From Pseudorhodoferax sp. Leaf274 (GTDB lineage Bacteria; Pseudomonadota; Gammaproteobacteria; Burkholderiales; Burkholderiaceae_C): 64,000 nt of DNA. The translations under genes and the position numbers were made by a program. The stretch lies in contig NZ_LMNA01000028.1 of NCBI RefSeq assembly GCF_001422445.1, positions 163,061 to 227,060 on the forward strand, in the 5' to 3' direction. Each line of letters begins with the position of its first letter. Position 1 is the first letter of the stretch. Shown one piece after another: positions 49,079-57,652 of the stretch. Under the pieces are notes generated by a model. The model saw nothing but the letters and a program-made list of their open reading frames with translations, was not told the DNA's origin and did not search any database.

Positions 49079-49426
49079 TCAGGGCCTTGCCAGGCCCAGC
49101 AGGGCACTGGCCAGCAGCAGCACGCCGCCGCCCGCCAGCAGCCGCGCGATGCGCCGGGGCGCGTAGGTGAGCGTCAGCACCACGGCCAGCGCGGCCACCG
49201 TCATCGCGCCGAACCAGAACACCCAGCCCTGGGCGCTGCCGTAGCCCGCGATGGCGGCCCACAGCGACAGCACCAGACCGAGCCCGCCGCCCAGTTGCAG
49301 CCCGCGCCGCAGCCCGGGCGGCGGGGTGTTGCCACGGCCCTTGTAGTCCTCGTAGTGCCGGTCCATCGCCAGGCTCAGCGCCGAGAAGGCGGTCAGCGCG
49401 GCCGAGAACGCGAGCAGCCCCTTCAT
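49079..49426 (-). CDS. DUF3325 family membrane protein
   Basis: A 115-residue protein with three predicted helices and the DUF3325 pattern LSLAMDRHYEDYKGRG in the first loop. This family is regularly the last gene of iron-regulated operons with DUF3649 and PepSY proteins. Its ATG overlaps the PepSY gene stop (ATGA). Its role in iron or siderophore handling is inferred from context. Confidence 0.8.
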   Translation of the reverse strand: MKGLLAFSAALTAFSALSLAMDRHYEDYKGRGNTPPPGLRRGLQLGGGLGLVLSLWAAIAGYGSAQGWVFWFGAMTVAALAVVLTLTYAPRRIARLLAGGGVLLLASALLGLARP

Positions 49427-51105
49427 CGGCCGGCTCCGGCGGGTTCGAGCAGCGGCTCGGGCGTGCGTGCCGGGGCCGGCGCCTTGGCTGGCACCGCACG
49501 CGGCTTGGCGGCCGGCTTGCGCTTGCCGGCGTACCAGGCCGCCGCGAGCAGGCCGGCGCCCAGGGTCAGCGCGGTCAGGTCGAAGCCGGCGATGCGCCAT
49601 TCGCCCGCGGGCAGGCTGGCACCGAGCCCCATGCCGCCCGTCAGCGCATTGAGCACCGGCAGCAGCCCGAACAGCAGGCCGCCCAGCGCCAGCTGGAGCT
49701 GCCACATGCGCCGGGCCGGCCAGGCCAGGCCAGCCACGGCCGCCAGGCCCCAGGCCCAGAAGAAGCAGGCGATCTCGGTGGCCGGGCGTTCGGCCATGTT
49801 CACGGGCACGAAGCGGTTGGCCCAGAAGAACGCCGCCATGGCCAGCGGCAGGCCGGCGATGGCGCCCACGTTCAGGCTGTCGACCAGGCGCAGGCCGAAG
49901 CCCACGCGGCCGCCCTGCGCCAGCGCCTTGGCGTACTTCTGCCGTTCCTTGACGGACCAGAGCAACAGGCCCGTGGCCACCATCACGCAGCCCGCGACGC
50001 CCGAGACGAAGAACAGCCAGCGCAGCAGCGGATGGGCGAAGCGGCCGATGTGCAGGCCGTAGAGCACGCCGCGCGTGTTCGACGCCGGCGCGATGTCCTC
50101 GCCGGCACGGCCCAGCAACTTGCCGCTGGCGCCGTCGAAGGTCATGGAGCTCTGGTTGGCCGAGAGCTTGCCGCCCTCGTGCCGGTACAGCGTGACGCGG
50201 GCCGTGGCATCGCCCGGGTTGTTGACGACGACGCGGCTCACGGACGTGCCGTGCCAGGCCGCACTGGCCTGGCGCATCAGGTCGGCCACGGGCACCAGCG
50301 GCGCGGCCACGCCCGATGGCTTCTGGTTGCTGAAGCCGGCGGAGGAGGGGAACACCTCGGCGATGTAGGTCTGGCGGTCGTCCTTGTAGACGGCCTCCTG
50401 GCCCCAGGGCATGTACAGGAACATCAGCGTGACCAGCCCGGTGTAGGTGATCATGAGGTGGTAGGGCAGGGCCAGCACGGCGGTGGCGTTGTGCGCGTCC
50501 AGCCAGGAGCGCTGGCCCTTGCGGGGACGGAAGGTGAAGAAGTCCTTGAAGATGCGCTTGTGCGTGACGATGCCGCTGACGATGGCCACCAGCATGAACA
50601 TGGCGCAGAAGCCGACGATCCATCGGCCCCAGATCGCCGACATGTAGTGCAGGTCGAAGTGCAGGCGGTAGAAGAAGTCGCCGCCACGCGTCTCGCGCGG
50701 GGCCGCCACCGGTTGGCCCGTGGCCGGGTCCAGCGTGGCCGAGGCGAAGCGCGCGCGGCGCGGGCGTTCGCCGGCGGCGCGCGGGGCCGATGCGGCGGCG
50801 GCCGGCTGCGGCACGGTCCAGCCGGTGCGCAGCAGCGGCTCGCGTTCGCTGGGCAACTCGATGCTCCAGCGCGGGCTGCCGGCCGCTGTGTCCTGCAGGT
50901 GCAGCAGGGCCAGGGCGGCCGCCTGGGCGGGCTCGACCGGCGCGGCAGCCGTGGCGGCGTGCAGCTCGGGTTTCATCCACAGGCTGATCTCGTCGCGGAA
51001 GTAGGCCGAGGTGCCGCCCGCGAACACGAGGAACAGCACCCAGCCGACCAGCAGGCCCGACCAGGTGTGCAACCAGGCCATGGATTGGCGGAAACCTTCC
51101 TTCAT
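49423..51105 (-). CDS. PepSY-associated transmembrane protein, iron-uptake type
   Basis: A 560-residue inner-membrane protein. Four main helices carry histidines at membrane edges (WLHTWSGLLVGWVLFLVFAG; RLHFDLHYM; HLMITYTGLV; LHIGRFAHPLLRWLFFVSG), the arrangement proposed to bind haem and pass electrons to periplasmic ferric siderophores (PiuB/FoxB-like). A Pro/Ala/Arg-rich insertion lies around residues 90-135 and a basic Pro/Ala-rich tail at the end. The start at 51105 overlaps the DUF3649 stop. Confidence 0.85.
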   Translation of the reverse strand: MKEGFRQSMAWLHTWSGLLVGWVLFLVFAGGTSAYFRDEISLWMKPELHAATAAAPVEPAQAAALALLHLQDTAAGSPRWSIELPSEREPLLRTGWTVPQPAAAASAPRAAGERPRRARFASATLDPATGQPVAAPRETRGGDFFYRLHFDLHYMSAIWGRWIVGFCAMFMLVAIVSGIVTHKRIFKDFFTFRPRKGQRSWLDAHNATAVLALPYHLMITYTGLVTLMFLYMPWGQEAVYKDDRQTYIAEVFPSSAGFSNQKPSGVAAPLVPVADLMRQASAAWHGTSVSRVVVNNPGDATARVTLYRHEGGKLSANQSSMTFDGASGKLLGRAGEDIAPASNTRGVLYGLHIGRFAHPLLRWLFFVSGVAGCVMVATGLLLWSVKERQKYAKALAQGGRVGFGLRLVDSLNVGAIAGLPLAMAAFFWANRFVPVNMAERPATEIACFFWAWGLAAVAGLAWPARRMWQLQLALGGLLFGLLPVLNALTGGMGLGASLPAGEWRIAGFDLTALTLGAGLLAAAWYAGKRKPAAKPRAVPAKAPAPARTPEPLLEPAGAGR

Positions 51106-51404
51106 GCCGCCGCTCCTGCGCGTTGCGCCAGCCACAGGCCGCAGGCCAGCAGCAGCGAAGGCACGGCCAGGCCGCCCCAGGCGCGCCAGGCGTTGCGCGC
51201 CGCGAAGGCCCACATCACCGCGCAGGTGTAGACCACGAAGGACGCCAGCGTGCCCGTGATCACCGCCTCGGAGCGGTGCAGCGGCAGGTACAGCGCCAGC
51301 ACCGTGGCGGCCAGCGCCGACAGTGCATAGCCGCCACCGATGGCGGCCAGGGCGCGCGAGGCCACCGCGAGGCGGTAGCGCGCGCCGATCTTTTCCTTCG
51401 ACAT
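51102..51404 (-). CDS. DUF3649 family membrane protein
   Basis: A 100-residue protein with three predicted membrane helices and the DUF3649 pattern VASRALAAIGGGYALSAL. It heads the DUF3649-PepSY-DUF3325 operon and is coupled to the PepSY gene by ATGA. A Fur-type box lies about 95 bp upstream. In related bacteria a TonB-dependent receptor gene usually precedes it; none is present here. Confidence 0.8.
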   Translation of the reverse strand: MSKEKIGARYRLAVASRALAAIGGGYALSALAATVLALYLPLHRSEAVITGTLASFVVYTCAVMWAFAARNAWRAWGGLAVPSLLLACGLWLAQRAGAAA

Positions 51405-51497
51405 CCCTTGTCTTCCTTCGGCCCCGGTCGGGCCGGCTGGGCCCGGCACTGCGGGCTGGCGGGGAACAGGTCGTCCCCGGAAGCGGGCGATCTTAAA

Positions 51498-51512
51498 TGA
51501 AAATTACTCTCA
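51498..51512 (-). promoter_or_regulatory. Fur box upstream of the DUF3649/PepSY/DUF3325 operon
   Basis: On the minus strand TGAGAGTAATTTTCA matches 13 of 15 bases of the palindrome TGAGAATAATTCTCA typical of Fur sites in Burkholderiales. An adjoining perfect palindrome CTCTCAATTGAGAG (51507-51520) overlaps it. It is the only AT-rich stretch in this gap. It supports iron repression of the operon. Confidence 0.75.
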
Positions 51513-51537
51513 ATTGAGAGCGGCGGGGCGTAGCAGC

Positions 51538-51576
51538 GCCGTCAAGCCGCGCCGTCAAGCCGCGCCGTCAATCCGC
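51538..51576. repeat. 13-bp tandem repeat, three copies
   Basis: Unit GCCGTCAAGCCGC occurs at 51538, 51551 and (one mismatch) 51564. The copy at 51564 contains the stop codon of the GGDEF gene, and because 13 is not a multiple of three the repeated TGA occurs in all three minus-strand frames. Confidence 0.9.
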
Positions 51577-53043
51577 GTCGGTCAGCACCACGCGGTTGCG
51601 CCCGCCACGCTTGGCGTCGTAGAGCGCGCGGTCGGCGGTCTGCAGCAGCCGGTCGAGGCTGGCGTCGGCCGGCTGGCTCACGCTGGCGCCGATGCTCACG
51701 GTGAAACCCATGGTCCGGCCCTGCTCGAGGTCCACCGCCGTCTGGGCGCAGGCCTGGCGCACGCGTTCGGCGACCAGGCGGGTCTGCTCGCGGTCGGCGC
51801 CGGGCAGCAGCACGGCGAATTCCTCGCCACCCAGCCGTCCCAGCAGCGGCGGGCCTTCGGGCAGGTTGGCGGCGACGACGTCGGCCACGAGCGTGATGAC
51901 CTGGTCGCCCACGGCGTGGCCGTAGGTGTCGTTGACGCTCTTGAAGCGGTCGATGTCCAGCACCAGCAGGCCCACGCCCTGCCGTGCCGCACGGGCGGCA
52001 TGCAGGGCGCTGCCGGCGTGCTCGGCGAACGCGCGGCGGTTCATGGTGTCGGTCAACGGATCGTGCTCGGCCATGTGGCGCAGCCGTGCCATCAGCCGGC
52101 GGTTGGCGGCCATGGCGCTGGCCACGGCGAGCGGCGAGATCGCGATCAGCGTTACGCCCAGGCGCACCGACATCAGCATGGCAGGCGACTGGACCTGCAC
52201 CGCGGTGTCCAGGATGCCCTTGGAGATCGCCACCAGCGTCCACGAGGTCGTCAACAACGCCAGCACCGAGGTGGGGAAGACGCCGTAGCGCATGCCGCAC
52301 CACAGCAGCGCCGGCACCGGGAACGCCATGGCGCCCGGCCCGCCGACCACCACGGCCGCGCCCAACGCGGCCACCAGCGCCAGCAGCGGCACGGCGCGTC
52401 GCAGCGGCGGCACGCTCTGGCGCCACCGGCGCACCACCTCGCGGTGCCCGGCCGCGGGAATGCTCAGCACGGCCGGCAGGATGGTGAAGTAGTTGACGAT
52501 CTCGCTGACGAACCAGGCCAGGCCCGATTCCACCGCCTTGCCGCCGAACGCCATCGGCCCCACGATGCTGCCCGCCACGCCGCCGGCGGCCGATGCCACG
52601 CTGGCGATCGCCAGCAGTTGCAGCACGCCGGCCGCACCGTTCAGCCGCCTGGCGTCGGTGCCGAAGCGCTGGGCCAGCAGCAGGTAGCCGGTCACCACGC
52701 TGGCGAAGTTGGTCAACGTCAGCAGCACGGACATGTGCAGTGGATCGCCCACCAGGTAGCCGGCCAGCAGGTGGCCCGCGCAGGCGCCGGCCCAGCCCGC
52801 CGGAGTGTCCAGCCGCGGAAAGCGCATGAACAGGCCGAGCAGCAGGGCGTTGGCCGGCCAGAACACGGCCAGCTGGCCGGCCAGCCGGGTCCACACGCCG
52901 AACAGGCAGATCGCCGCGATGACCGCGGCCACCAGCACGCCGCCGGCCAGCAACTGCGCAGGGCTTGCCGGCAGGTCGGGGGGGCCTGTTTCCAGCTTGT
53001 GGGGGCGGCTCAGCTTGTCGCGTTGGGAGTTCAAGGTCTGCAT
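51568..53043 (-). CDS. Diguanylate cyclase with MASE1-like membrane sensor
   Basis: A 491-residue protein. About eight membrane helices occupy residues ~30-320 (pattern LAVFWPANALLLGLFMRFP, as in MASE1 sensors). A GGDEF domain follows, beginning HDPLTDTMNRRAF, with the active-site loop GRLGGEEFAVLL and no visible RxxD inhibitory site immediately upstream. It should make cyclic di-GMP in response to an unknown membrane signal. The start at 53043 follows GGGAGACGC. No EAL domain. Confidence 0.9.
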   Translation of the reverse strand: MQTLNSQRDKLSRPHKLETGPPDLPASPAQLLAGGVLVAAVIAAICLFGVWTRLAGQLAVFWPANALLLGLFMRFPRLDTPAGWAGACAGHLLAGYLVGDPLHMSVLLTLTNFASVVTGYLLLAQRFGTDARRLNGAAGVLQLLAIASVASAAGGVAGSIVGPMAFGGKAVESGLAWFVSEIVNYFTILPAVLSIPAAGHREVVRRWRQSVPPLRRAVPLLALVAALGAAVVVGGPGAMAFPVPALLWCGMRYGVFPTSVLALLTTSWTLVAISKGILDTAVQVQSPAMLMSVRLGVTLIAISPLAVASAMAANRRLMARLRHMAEHDPLTDTMNRRAFAEHAGSALHAARAARQGVGLLVLDIDRFKSVNDTYGHAVGDQVITLVADVVAANLPEGPPLLGRLGGEEFAVLLPGADREQTRLVAERVRQACAQTAVDLEQGRTMGFTVSIGASVSQPADASLDRLLQTADRALYDAKRGGRNRVVLTDAD

Positions 53044-53215
53044 TGCGTCTCCCTGCGTGGTGGGGGCGGGCGCGCAAGCGTGCCGGCAATGCAAATTGTT
53101 GCAGATGTCTCACCCTGCTCGGCCAAGGATTTGTGAATATCTGACAGCAAATCAGCCGAGCATGGCCGTTGACGGCCGAAATGCTGCGCCTGGCGCAGCG
53201 GGGATCAGGTGTGTG

Positions 53216-54205
53216 TCAGTCCACCGTGGCGCCCGAGGCCTTGACGATGCGTTCCCACTTGGCCAATTCGCTGCGCGTGTAGGCCGCGAACTCCTGCGGC
53301 GTGTTGCCCACCGGCTCGGCGCCCAGCCCGGCCAGGCGCTCGCGCACGGCCGGTTGGCGCACGGCCTGGGCGATCTCCTGCGAGACGCGGTTGACGATCT
53401 CGGCCGGCGTTCCGGGCGGTGCCCACACGCCGTACCAGGTGCTGATGTCGTAGCCCGCCACACCGGATTCGGCGATGGTCGGCACGTCGGGCAGCGCGCT
53501 GGCGCGCTTGGCGGTGGTCACTGCGATGGCGCGCAGCTTGCCGGCGCGGATCTGGCCGATGCTGGACGGCATGGAGTCGAACATCAGTTGCGTCTGCCCG
53601 CCGATCACGTCGGCCAGCGCCGGGCCGCTGCCCTTGTAGGGCACGTGCTGCATCTGCACGCCGGTGGCGATCTTGAAGGCCTCGCCCGCCAGGTGCGGCG
53701 CCGCGGCGTTGCCCGAGGACGCGAAGTTGAGCCGGTTCGGATCGGCCTTGGCCGCGGCGATCACGTCCTGCACGGTGGAAAAGCCCAGCGAAGGCGCGGC
53801 CACCAGCACCAGCGGCACGTCGGCGATCAGGCTCACGGGTGCGAAGTCGCGGATGGCGTCGTAGGGCGGCTTCTTGTACAGGCTGGGGTTGATCACGTGG
53901 ATGGACGCGTTGACCAGCAGCGTGTAGCCGTCTGGCGGCGCCTTGGCCACGATGTCGGCGCCGATCATGCCGCTCGCGCCGGGCTTGTTGTCGACCACGA
54001 CCGGCTGGCCCAGCCGGCCTTCGAGCTGCTGCGCCACGATGCGGCCCAGGATGTCTGTGGGGCCGCCGGGCGGGTAGGGAATCACCATGCGGATGGGCTT
54101 GTGCGGCCAGGCCTGGGCCTGCGCTGGGGTGGCCAGGCCGGTGCCGGCGGCCACTAGCAGAGCCGCCAGTGCATGGACGGTGGCGCGGCGGTTCAGATGG
54201 GGCAT
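53216..54205 (-). CDS. Bug/TctC-type periplasmic solute receptor
   Basis: A 329-residue receptor with a signal peptide (HALAALLVAAGTGLATPAQAQA) and Bug motifs PIRMVIPYPPGGPTD and VVVDNKPGASGMIGAD. The aspartate after PGAS-like loops normally contacts the ligand carboxylate. Last gene of the long minus-strand catabolic operon and the third Bug gene in it. Start ATG at 54205 behind GAGGAGACACAC; the gap to the CoA-transferase is 24 nt. Confidence 0.92.
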   Translation of the reverse strand: MPHLNRRATVHALAALLVAAGTGLATPAQAQAWPHKPIRMVIPYPPGGPTDILGRIVAQQLEGRLGQPVVVDNKPGASGMIGADIVAKAPPDGYTLLVNASIHVINPSLYKKPPYDAIRDFAPVSLIADVPLVLVAAPSLGFSTVQDVIAAAKADPNRLNFASSGNAAAPHLAGEAFKIATGVQMQHVPYKGSGPALADVIGGQTQLMFDSMPSSIGQIRAGKLRAIAVTTAKRASALPDVPTIAESGVAGYDISTWYGVWAPPGTPAEIVNRVSQEIAQAVRQPAVRERLAGLGAEPVGNTPQEFAAYTRSELAKWERIVKASGATVD

Positions 54206-54229
54206 GTGTGTCTCCTCGGATGGGTGCGT

Positions 54230-55408
54230 TCAGCCCTGCACGGCGATGCCGTCACGTTCCAGCGCAGCGGTTTCGTCGGCGGAATAACCGATCTCGGCCA
54301 GCACCGCGCGCGTGTGCTGGCCGGTGGCGGGCGCCGGCGGGATCGGGCCGCCGCGCGGCGTGCCTGGCACATAGGGCATGGGCAGGGGCTGGTAGGGCGG
54401 CTGCGCGAGTTCGCCGAAGGCGCCCAGGTGCTGCATCTGCGGGTGCTCGCGGAACTGGGCGTAGTCCTGCACCTCGGCACACAGCACGTCGGCGGCCTCC
54501 AGCGTGGCGATCCAGTGCGCGCTGGTGCGTTGCGCCAGCTGCGTGGCGATGGCGGCGTTGAGCGCGGCGGCGTTGCGGCCGCGCGCGGTGTTGTCGGTGT
54601 AGTCGCTCGCCGTGCGCCACTCGGCGCGGCCCAGCGCGTCGCACAGGCGCAGCCACATGTCCTGGCGCAGCACCAGCAGCGTGACGAAGCCGTCCAGCGT
54701 GCGGAACACGCCCGAGGGCACGGCCGTGGGCGGTGCCTGGCGGCCCGCGAACAGCGCGCTCTCGTAGATCGGCGCGGCCTGGAACGCGGCGCAGCACTCG
54801 GCCAGCGAGATCTGCACATGCCGGCCGCGCCCGCTGCGGCTGCGCGCGTACAGCGCCGCGCCCACTGCCTGCGTGGCGTACAGCGCCGACACCGTGTCGG
54901 GCACCAGCATGCCGATGCGGCGCGGGCGGCCGTCGGCCTCGCGGTTCAGCATGGCCAGGCCCGTGTAGGCCTGCAGCACGGAGTCGGTGCCAGGCTTGTC
55001 GACCCACGGCCCGCTGGCGCCGAAGCCCGAGATCGACAGGTACACCAGCGCCGGATGCCGCGCGCACAGCGCAGCGGCGTCCAGGCCCAGCCGGGCCATC
55101 ACGCCAGGGCGGAAGTTCTCGACCAGCACGTCGGCCTGTGCCGCCAGTCGCTCGATGGCGGCGCGGCCCTCGGGCTTGCGTGCGTCGATGCACAGCGAGC
55201 GCTTGCCCAGGTTGCTGGCCACCGCGAGCGGCGTCATGCCGGCCTTGCCGCCGCCCATCACGCGGATCCAGTCGCCGCCGGGCGGCTCGACCTTGACCAC
55301 GTCGGCGCCCTGCAGGCCCAGCAGCGCGGCGCAGTAGGGGCCGGCCACGCCTTGGCTCATGTCGAGCACGCGCAGGCCGGCGTAGGCTTGGTCGTCCAGC
55401 AGCATCAT
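54230..55408 (-). CDS. CaiB/BaiF-type (family III) CoA-transferase
   Basis: A 392-residue family-III CoA-transferase that moves CoA between carboxylic acids. It opens GLRVLDMSQGVAGPYCAALL, and the nucleophilic aspartate is expected in the region after KRSLCIDARKPEGR; the motif NFRPGVMARLGLD and the GRGRHVQISLAE segment are typical. Its start overlaps the stop of the upstream Bug gene (ATGA). It probably activates the substrate or recycles CoA from an end product in this operon; the acid is unknown. Confidence 0.9.
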   Translation of the reverse strand: MMLLDDQAYAGLRVLDMSQGVAGPYCAALLGLQGADVVKVEPPGGDWIRVMGGGKAGMTPLAVASNLGKRSLCIDARKPEGRAAIERLAAQADVLVENFRPGVMARLGLDAAALCARHPALVYLSISGFGASGPWVDKPGTDSVLQAYTGLAMLNREADGRPRRIGMLVPDTVSALYATQAVGAALYARSRSGRGRHVQISLAECCAAFQAAPIYESALFAGRQAPPTAVPSGVFRTLDGFVTLLVLRQDMWLRLCDALGRAEWRTASDYTDNTARGRNAAALNAAIATQLAQRTSAHWIATLEAADVLCAEVQDYAQFREHPQMQHLGAFGELAQPPYQPLPMPYVPGTPRGGPIPPAPATGQHTRAVLAEIGYSADETAALERDGIAVQG

Positions 55409-56379
55409 TCGACCTTCACGCCCGTGGCCGCGACCACCTTCTTCCACTTGTCGATCTCGGCCGCGATCTGCCGGCCGAATGCTTCGGGCGAGCTGGCCAC
55501 CGGGGCGGCGCCCATCTCCTGCAGGCGCTGCGCCGCCGCGGGTTGCCGCAGCAGCTCGGCCACGCTGCGCTGCAGCAGCTCGACGATGGGCCGCGGCGTG
55601 CCGGCGGGTGCCAGCAGACCGAACCAGGCGCTGGCCTCGTAACCTGGCACGCCGCTCTCGGCCACGGTGGGAATGTCGGGCGCGCCGGGCCAACGCTGGG
55701 CCGTGGTCACGGCCAGCGCGCGGATGCGGCCGGACTGGATGTGCGCCATCGACGACGGCAGGTTGTCTACGCCCACGGGTATCTGGCCGCCGATCAGGTC
55801 GGTCAGCATCGGGCCGCCGCCCTTGTACGGGATGTGGACCATGTCCACGCCGGCCATCATCTTGAGCAGCTCCACGCTCATGTGCGGCGAGCCGCCTGCA
55901 CTCGTGGAGCCGAAGCTGAGCTTGCCGGGCTGCGCGCGCGCCATGGCCAGCAGCTCGGGCAGCGTCTTGACGGGCAGGGCCGCGTTGACGGTGATCACGT
56001 TGGGCGTGCTGGCCACCAGCGTGATCGGCGCGAAGTCGGCCACGGGGTCGTAGGGCAGGGCCTTGTTCAGCGCGCTGTTGATGCCGTGCGAGCTGATCGT
56101 CGCCATGACCAGCGTGTAGCCGTCTGCCGGCGACTTGGCCACGGCCAGCGAGCCGATGGCACCGCTGGCCCCCGCCCGGTTGTCGACCGTGAAATTCTGG
56201 CCCAGCTTCTCGCCCAGGCCGGCCGCCACCAGGCGGGCCAGCAGGTCGGTGGTGCCGCCGGGCGGGTAGGGCACGACGAGGCGCACGGGCTTGTGGGGGT
56301 AGGCGGCCTGCGCCATCGCGGGCGCCGCGGCGCAGGCGGCCAGCGCGCCCAGGCCCAGCACGGCGGTGCGGCGCTTCAT
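55405..56379 (-). CDS. Bug/TctC-type periplasmic solute receptor
   Basis: A 324-residue receptor. The signal peptide begins MKRRTAVLGLGALAACAAAP; motifs are KPVRLVVPYPPGGTTD and FTVDNRAGASGAIGS, with YDPVADFAPITLV later. The start ATG overlaps the stop of the AtuA-C-like gene, and the stop overlaps the CoA-transferase start, so all three are translationally coupled. No TctAB partner is present. Confidence 0.92.
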   Translation of the reverse strand: MKRRTAVLGLGALAACAAAPAMAQAAYPHKPVRLVVPYPPGGTTDLLARLVAAGLGEKLGQNFTVDNRAGASGAIGSLAVAKSPADGYTLVMATISSHGINSALNKALPYDPVADFAPITLVASTPNVITVNAALPVKTLPELLAMARAQPGKLSFGSTSAGGSPHMSVELLKMMAGVDMVHIPYKGGGPMLTDLIGGQIPVGVDNLPSSMAHIQSGRIRALAVTTAQRWPGAPDIPTVAESGVPGYEASAWFGLLAPAGTPRPIVELLQRSVAELLRQPAAAQRLQEMGAAPVASSPEAFGRQIAAEIDKWKKVVAATGVKVE

Positions 56380-56738
56380 GCCGTGGCCTTCTCGGGGTGG
56401 TTGCGCAGCTGGCCGACCAGCGCCTCGGGCACGTCGATGGGAAAGCGCAGCAGCGCGGCCGACATGGCCTTGCCGTACTGGTCCAGCGCGAGGCTGCGCG
56501 AGACGCCGCCGCCCAGCGCGCCGTGCGCGACGAAGTTGATGGCGTGCAGGCCGTCGACGGGGTAGCGCAGCACCTCGCCCGTGATGGCGCCCTGGTAGAA
56601 GGCCTTGAGCTTGTCGGCGGTCAGCTGCTCGACGAGCAGCGGGTACAGCGCGGGCTCGTAGGCGAACACGGCGATGTTGACGGTGTTGCCCTTGTCGCCG
56701 GAGCGGCAGTGGGCGAGGTGTTGGAGCATCACTTGCAT
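56376..56738 (-). CDS. AtuA C-terminal-domain-like protein
   Basis: A 120-residue protein matching the small C-terminal partner domain of AtuA: HLAHCRSGDKGNTVNIAVFA at the start, then LRYPVDGLHAINFVAHGALG and the C-terminal DQYGKAMSAALLRFPIDVP. In related bacteria it is fused to, or encoded directly after, the AtuA (DUF1446) protein. Here the two genes are separated by a 914-bp repeat element. The ribosome-binding region GGGACCCC is weak, which may be a result of that insertion. Confidence 0.82.
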   Translation of the reverse strand: MQVMLQHLAHCRSGDKGNTVNIAVFAYEPALYPLLVEQLTADKLKAFYQGAITGEVLRYPVDGLHAINFVAHGALGGGVSRSLALDQYGKAMSAALLRFPIDVPEALVGQLRNHPEKATA

Positions 56739-56913
56739 GTTGGGGTCCCGTGGTGTTTTGGAGCGCGCAGCGCAATCGGTGGCGCGGCCGAGCGAAGCGA
56801 TGGCCCGTATGTGACCCCGCTCCCACCCCTGTGCGCACGCTGAGGAGCGCAGTGGCCGGGGCGGCGCGGGGAACCTCGCGCTTTGTTGACTGACTCATTG
56901 CACTTGTTCGAGC

Positions 56914-57061
56914 TGAACGAACGCAGTGAGTGGTGCGAGTTGTGCAATGCGCCCAGGCCGCGAGCACCGCAGGTTGCCCGGAGCGCCTGAACGAACGCAG
57001 TGAGTGGTGCGAGTTGTGCAATGCGCCCAGGCCGCGAGCACCGCAGGTTGCCCGGAGCGCC
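56914..57061 (+). repeat. 74-bp perfect tandem duplication in the left arm
   Basis: Copies at 56914-56987 and 56988-57061 are identical. Each starts TGAACGAACGCAGTGAGTGG and ends GGTTGCCCGGAGCGCC. A diverged single copy of the unit ends the window (about 63927-64000). Confidence 0.93.
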
Positions 57062-57296
57062 AGCGGAGGGACGGGGGCACCGGGGCCGCCTTCTTTTGCT
57101 TCCTTTTCTTGGCGGAACAAGAAAAGGGAGTCGCCGTGCGGGGGCGAATACCCCGCCTCCTCACTCTGATCGGCAGGTAGTGTGCATAGAACAGACTGCT
57201 TTCGCGCGAGCACCTGGAGTCGGGATGTGCGCCCGGCAGCGCAGTCACTTTCTCTTGCTTCGCCAAGAGAAAGTAACCAAAGAGAAGGCGACCCCG

Positions 57297-57464
57297 GTGC
57301 CCCTGTCCCTGCGCTGGCGCTCCGGGCAACCTGCGGTGCTCGCGCCATGGGCTGCATTGCGCAACTCATGCTGTTCACTTGTGCCCCTGTCCCTGCGCTG
57401 GCGCTCCGGGCAACCTGCGGTGCTCGCGCCATGGGCTGCATTGCGCAACTCATGCTGTTCACTT
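57297..57464 (+). repeat. 84-bp perfect tandem duplication in the right arm
   Basis: Copies at 57297-57380 and 57381-57464 are identical. Each starts GTGCCCCTGTCCCTGCGCTG and ends CATGCTGTTCACTT. Read in reverse complement, the unit is the counterpart of the 74-bp unit of the left arm, but longer and independently duplicated. Confidence 0.93.
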
Positions 57465-57652
57465 CGTTCACTGCATTCGGACAAGCGCAATGAGTCAGTT
57501 CACGAAGCGCGAGGTTCCCCGCGCAGCCCATGGCACTGCGCTCCTCGGCAGGGGCACAGGGGGAAGTCACATTCGGGCCATCGCTGCGCTCGGCCTGGAG
57601 CTCGGGCCGTCGCTTCGCTCGGCCGCTGGGCGCAGATTTGGAGCGCTGCACC

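Larger units (their letters stand above)
56757..57651. repeat. Large imperfect inverted-repeat element between atuA and its partner
   Basis: This 0.9-kb non-coding stretch is built as left arm, centre and right arm. The left arm (about 56757-57061) and the reverse complement of the right arm (about 57297-57651) share an outer block (GGCCGAGCGAAGCGATGGCC, then AGGAGCGCAGTG), a middle block (GCGGGGAACCTCGCGCTT; TGACTCATTG), and an inner block (GAGCACCGCAGGTTGCCCGG). Each arm holds an exact tandem duplication. The centre has two 9-bp hairpins with 8-nt loops (57102-57127 and 57248-57273). No transposase or other gene is present; the open frames here are repeat-derived. Confidence 0.85.

Noticed and set aside
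56914..57464. Direct repeats of 74 and 84 bp considered as a CRISPR array or as a satellite.
   Set aside because: Only two adjacent copies per arm, no spacers, no cas genes, and units belong to a larger inverted repeat.
56757..57651. The element considered as an insertion sequence.
   Set aside because: No transposase reading frame and no convincing target-site duplication; kept as a non-coding composite repeat.
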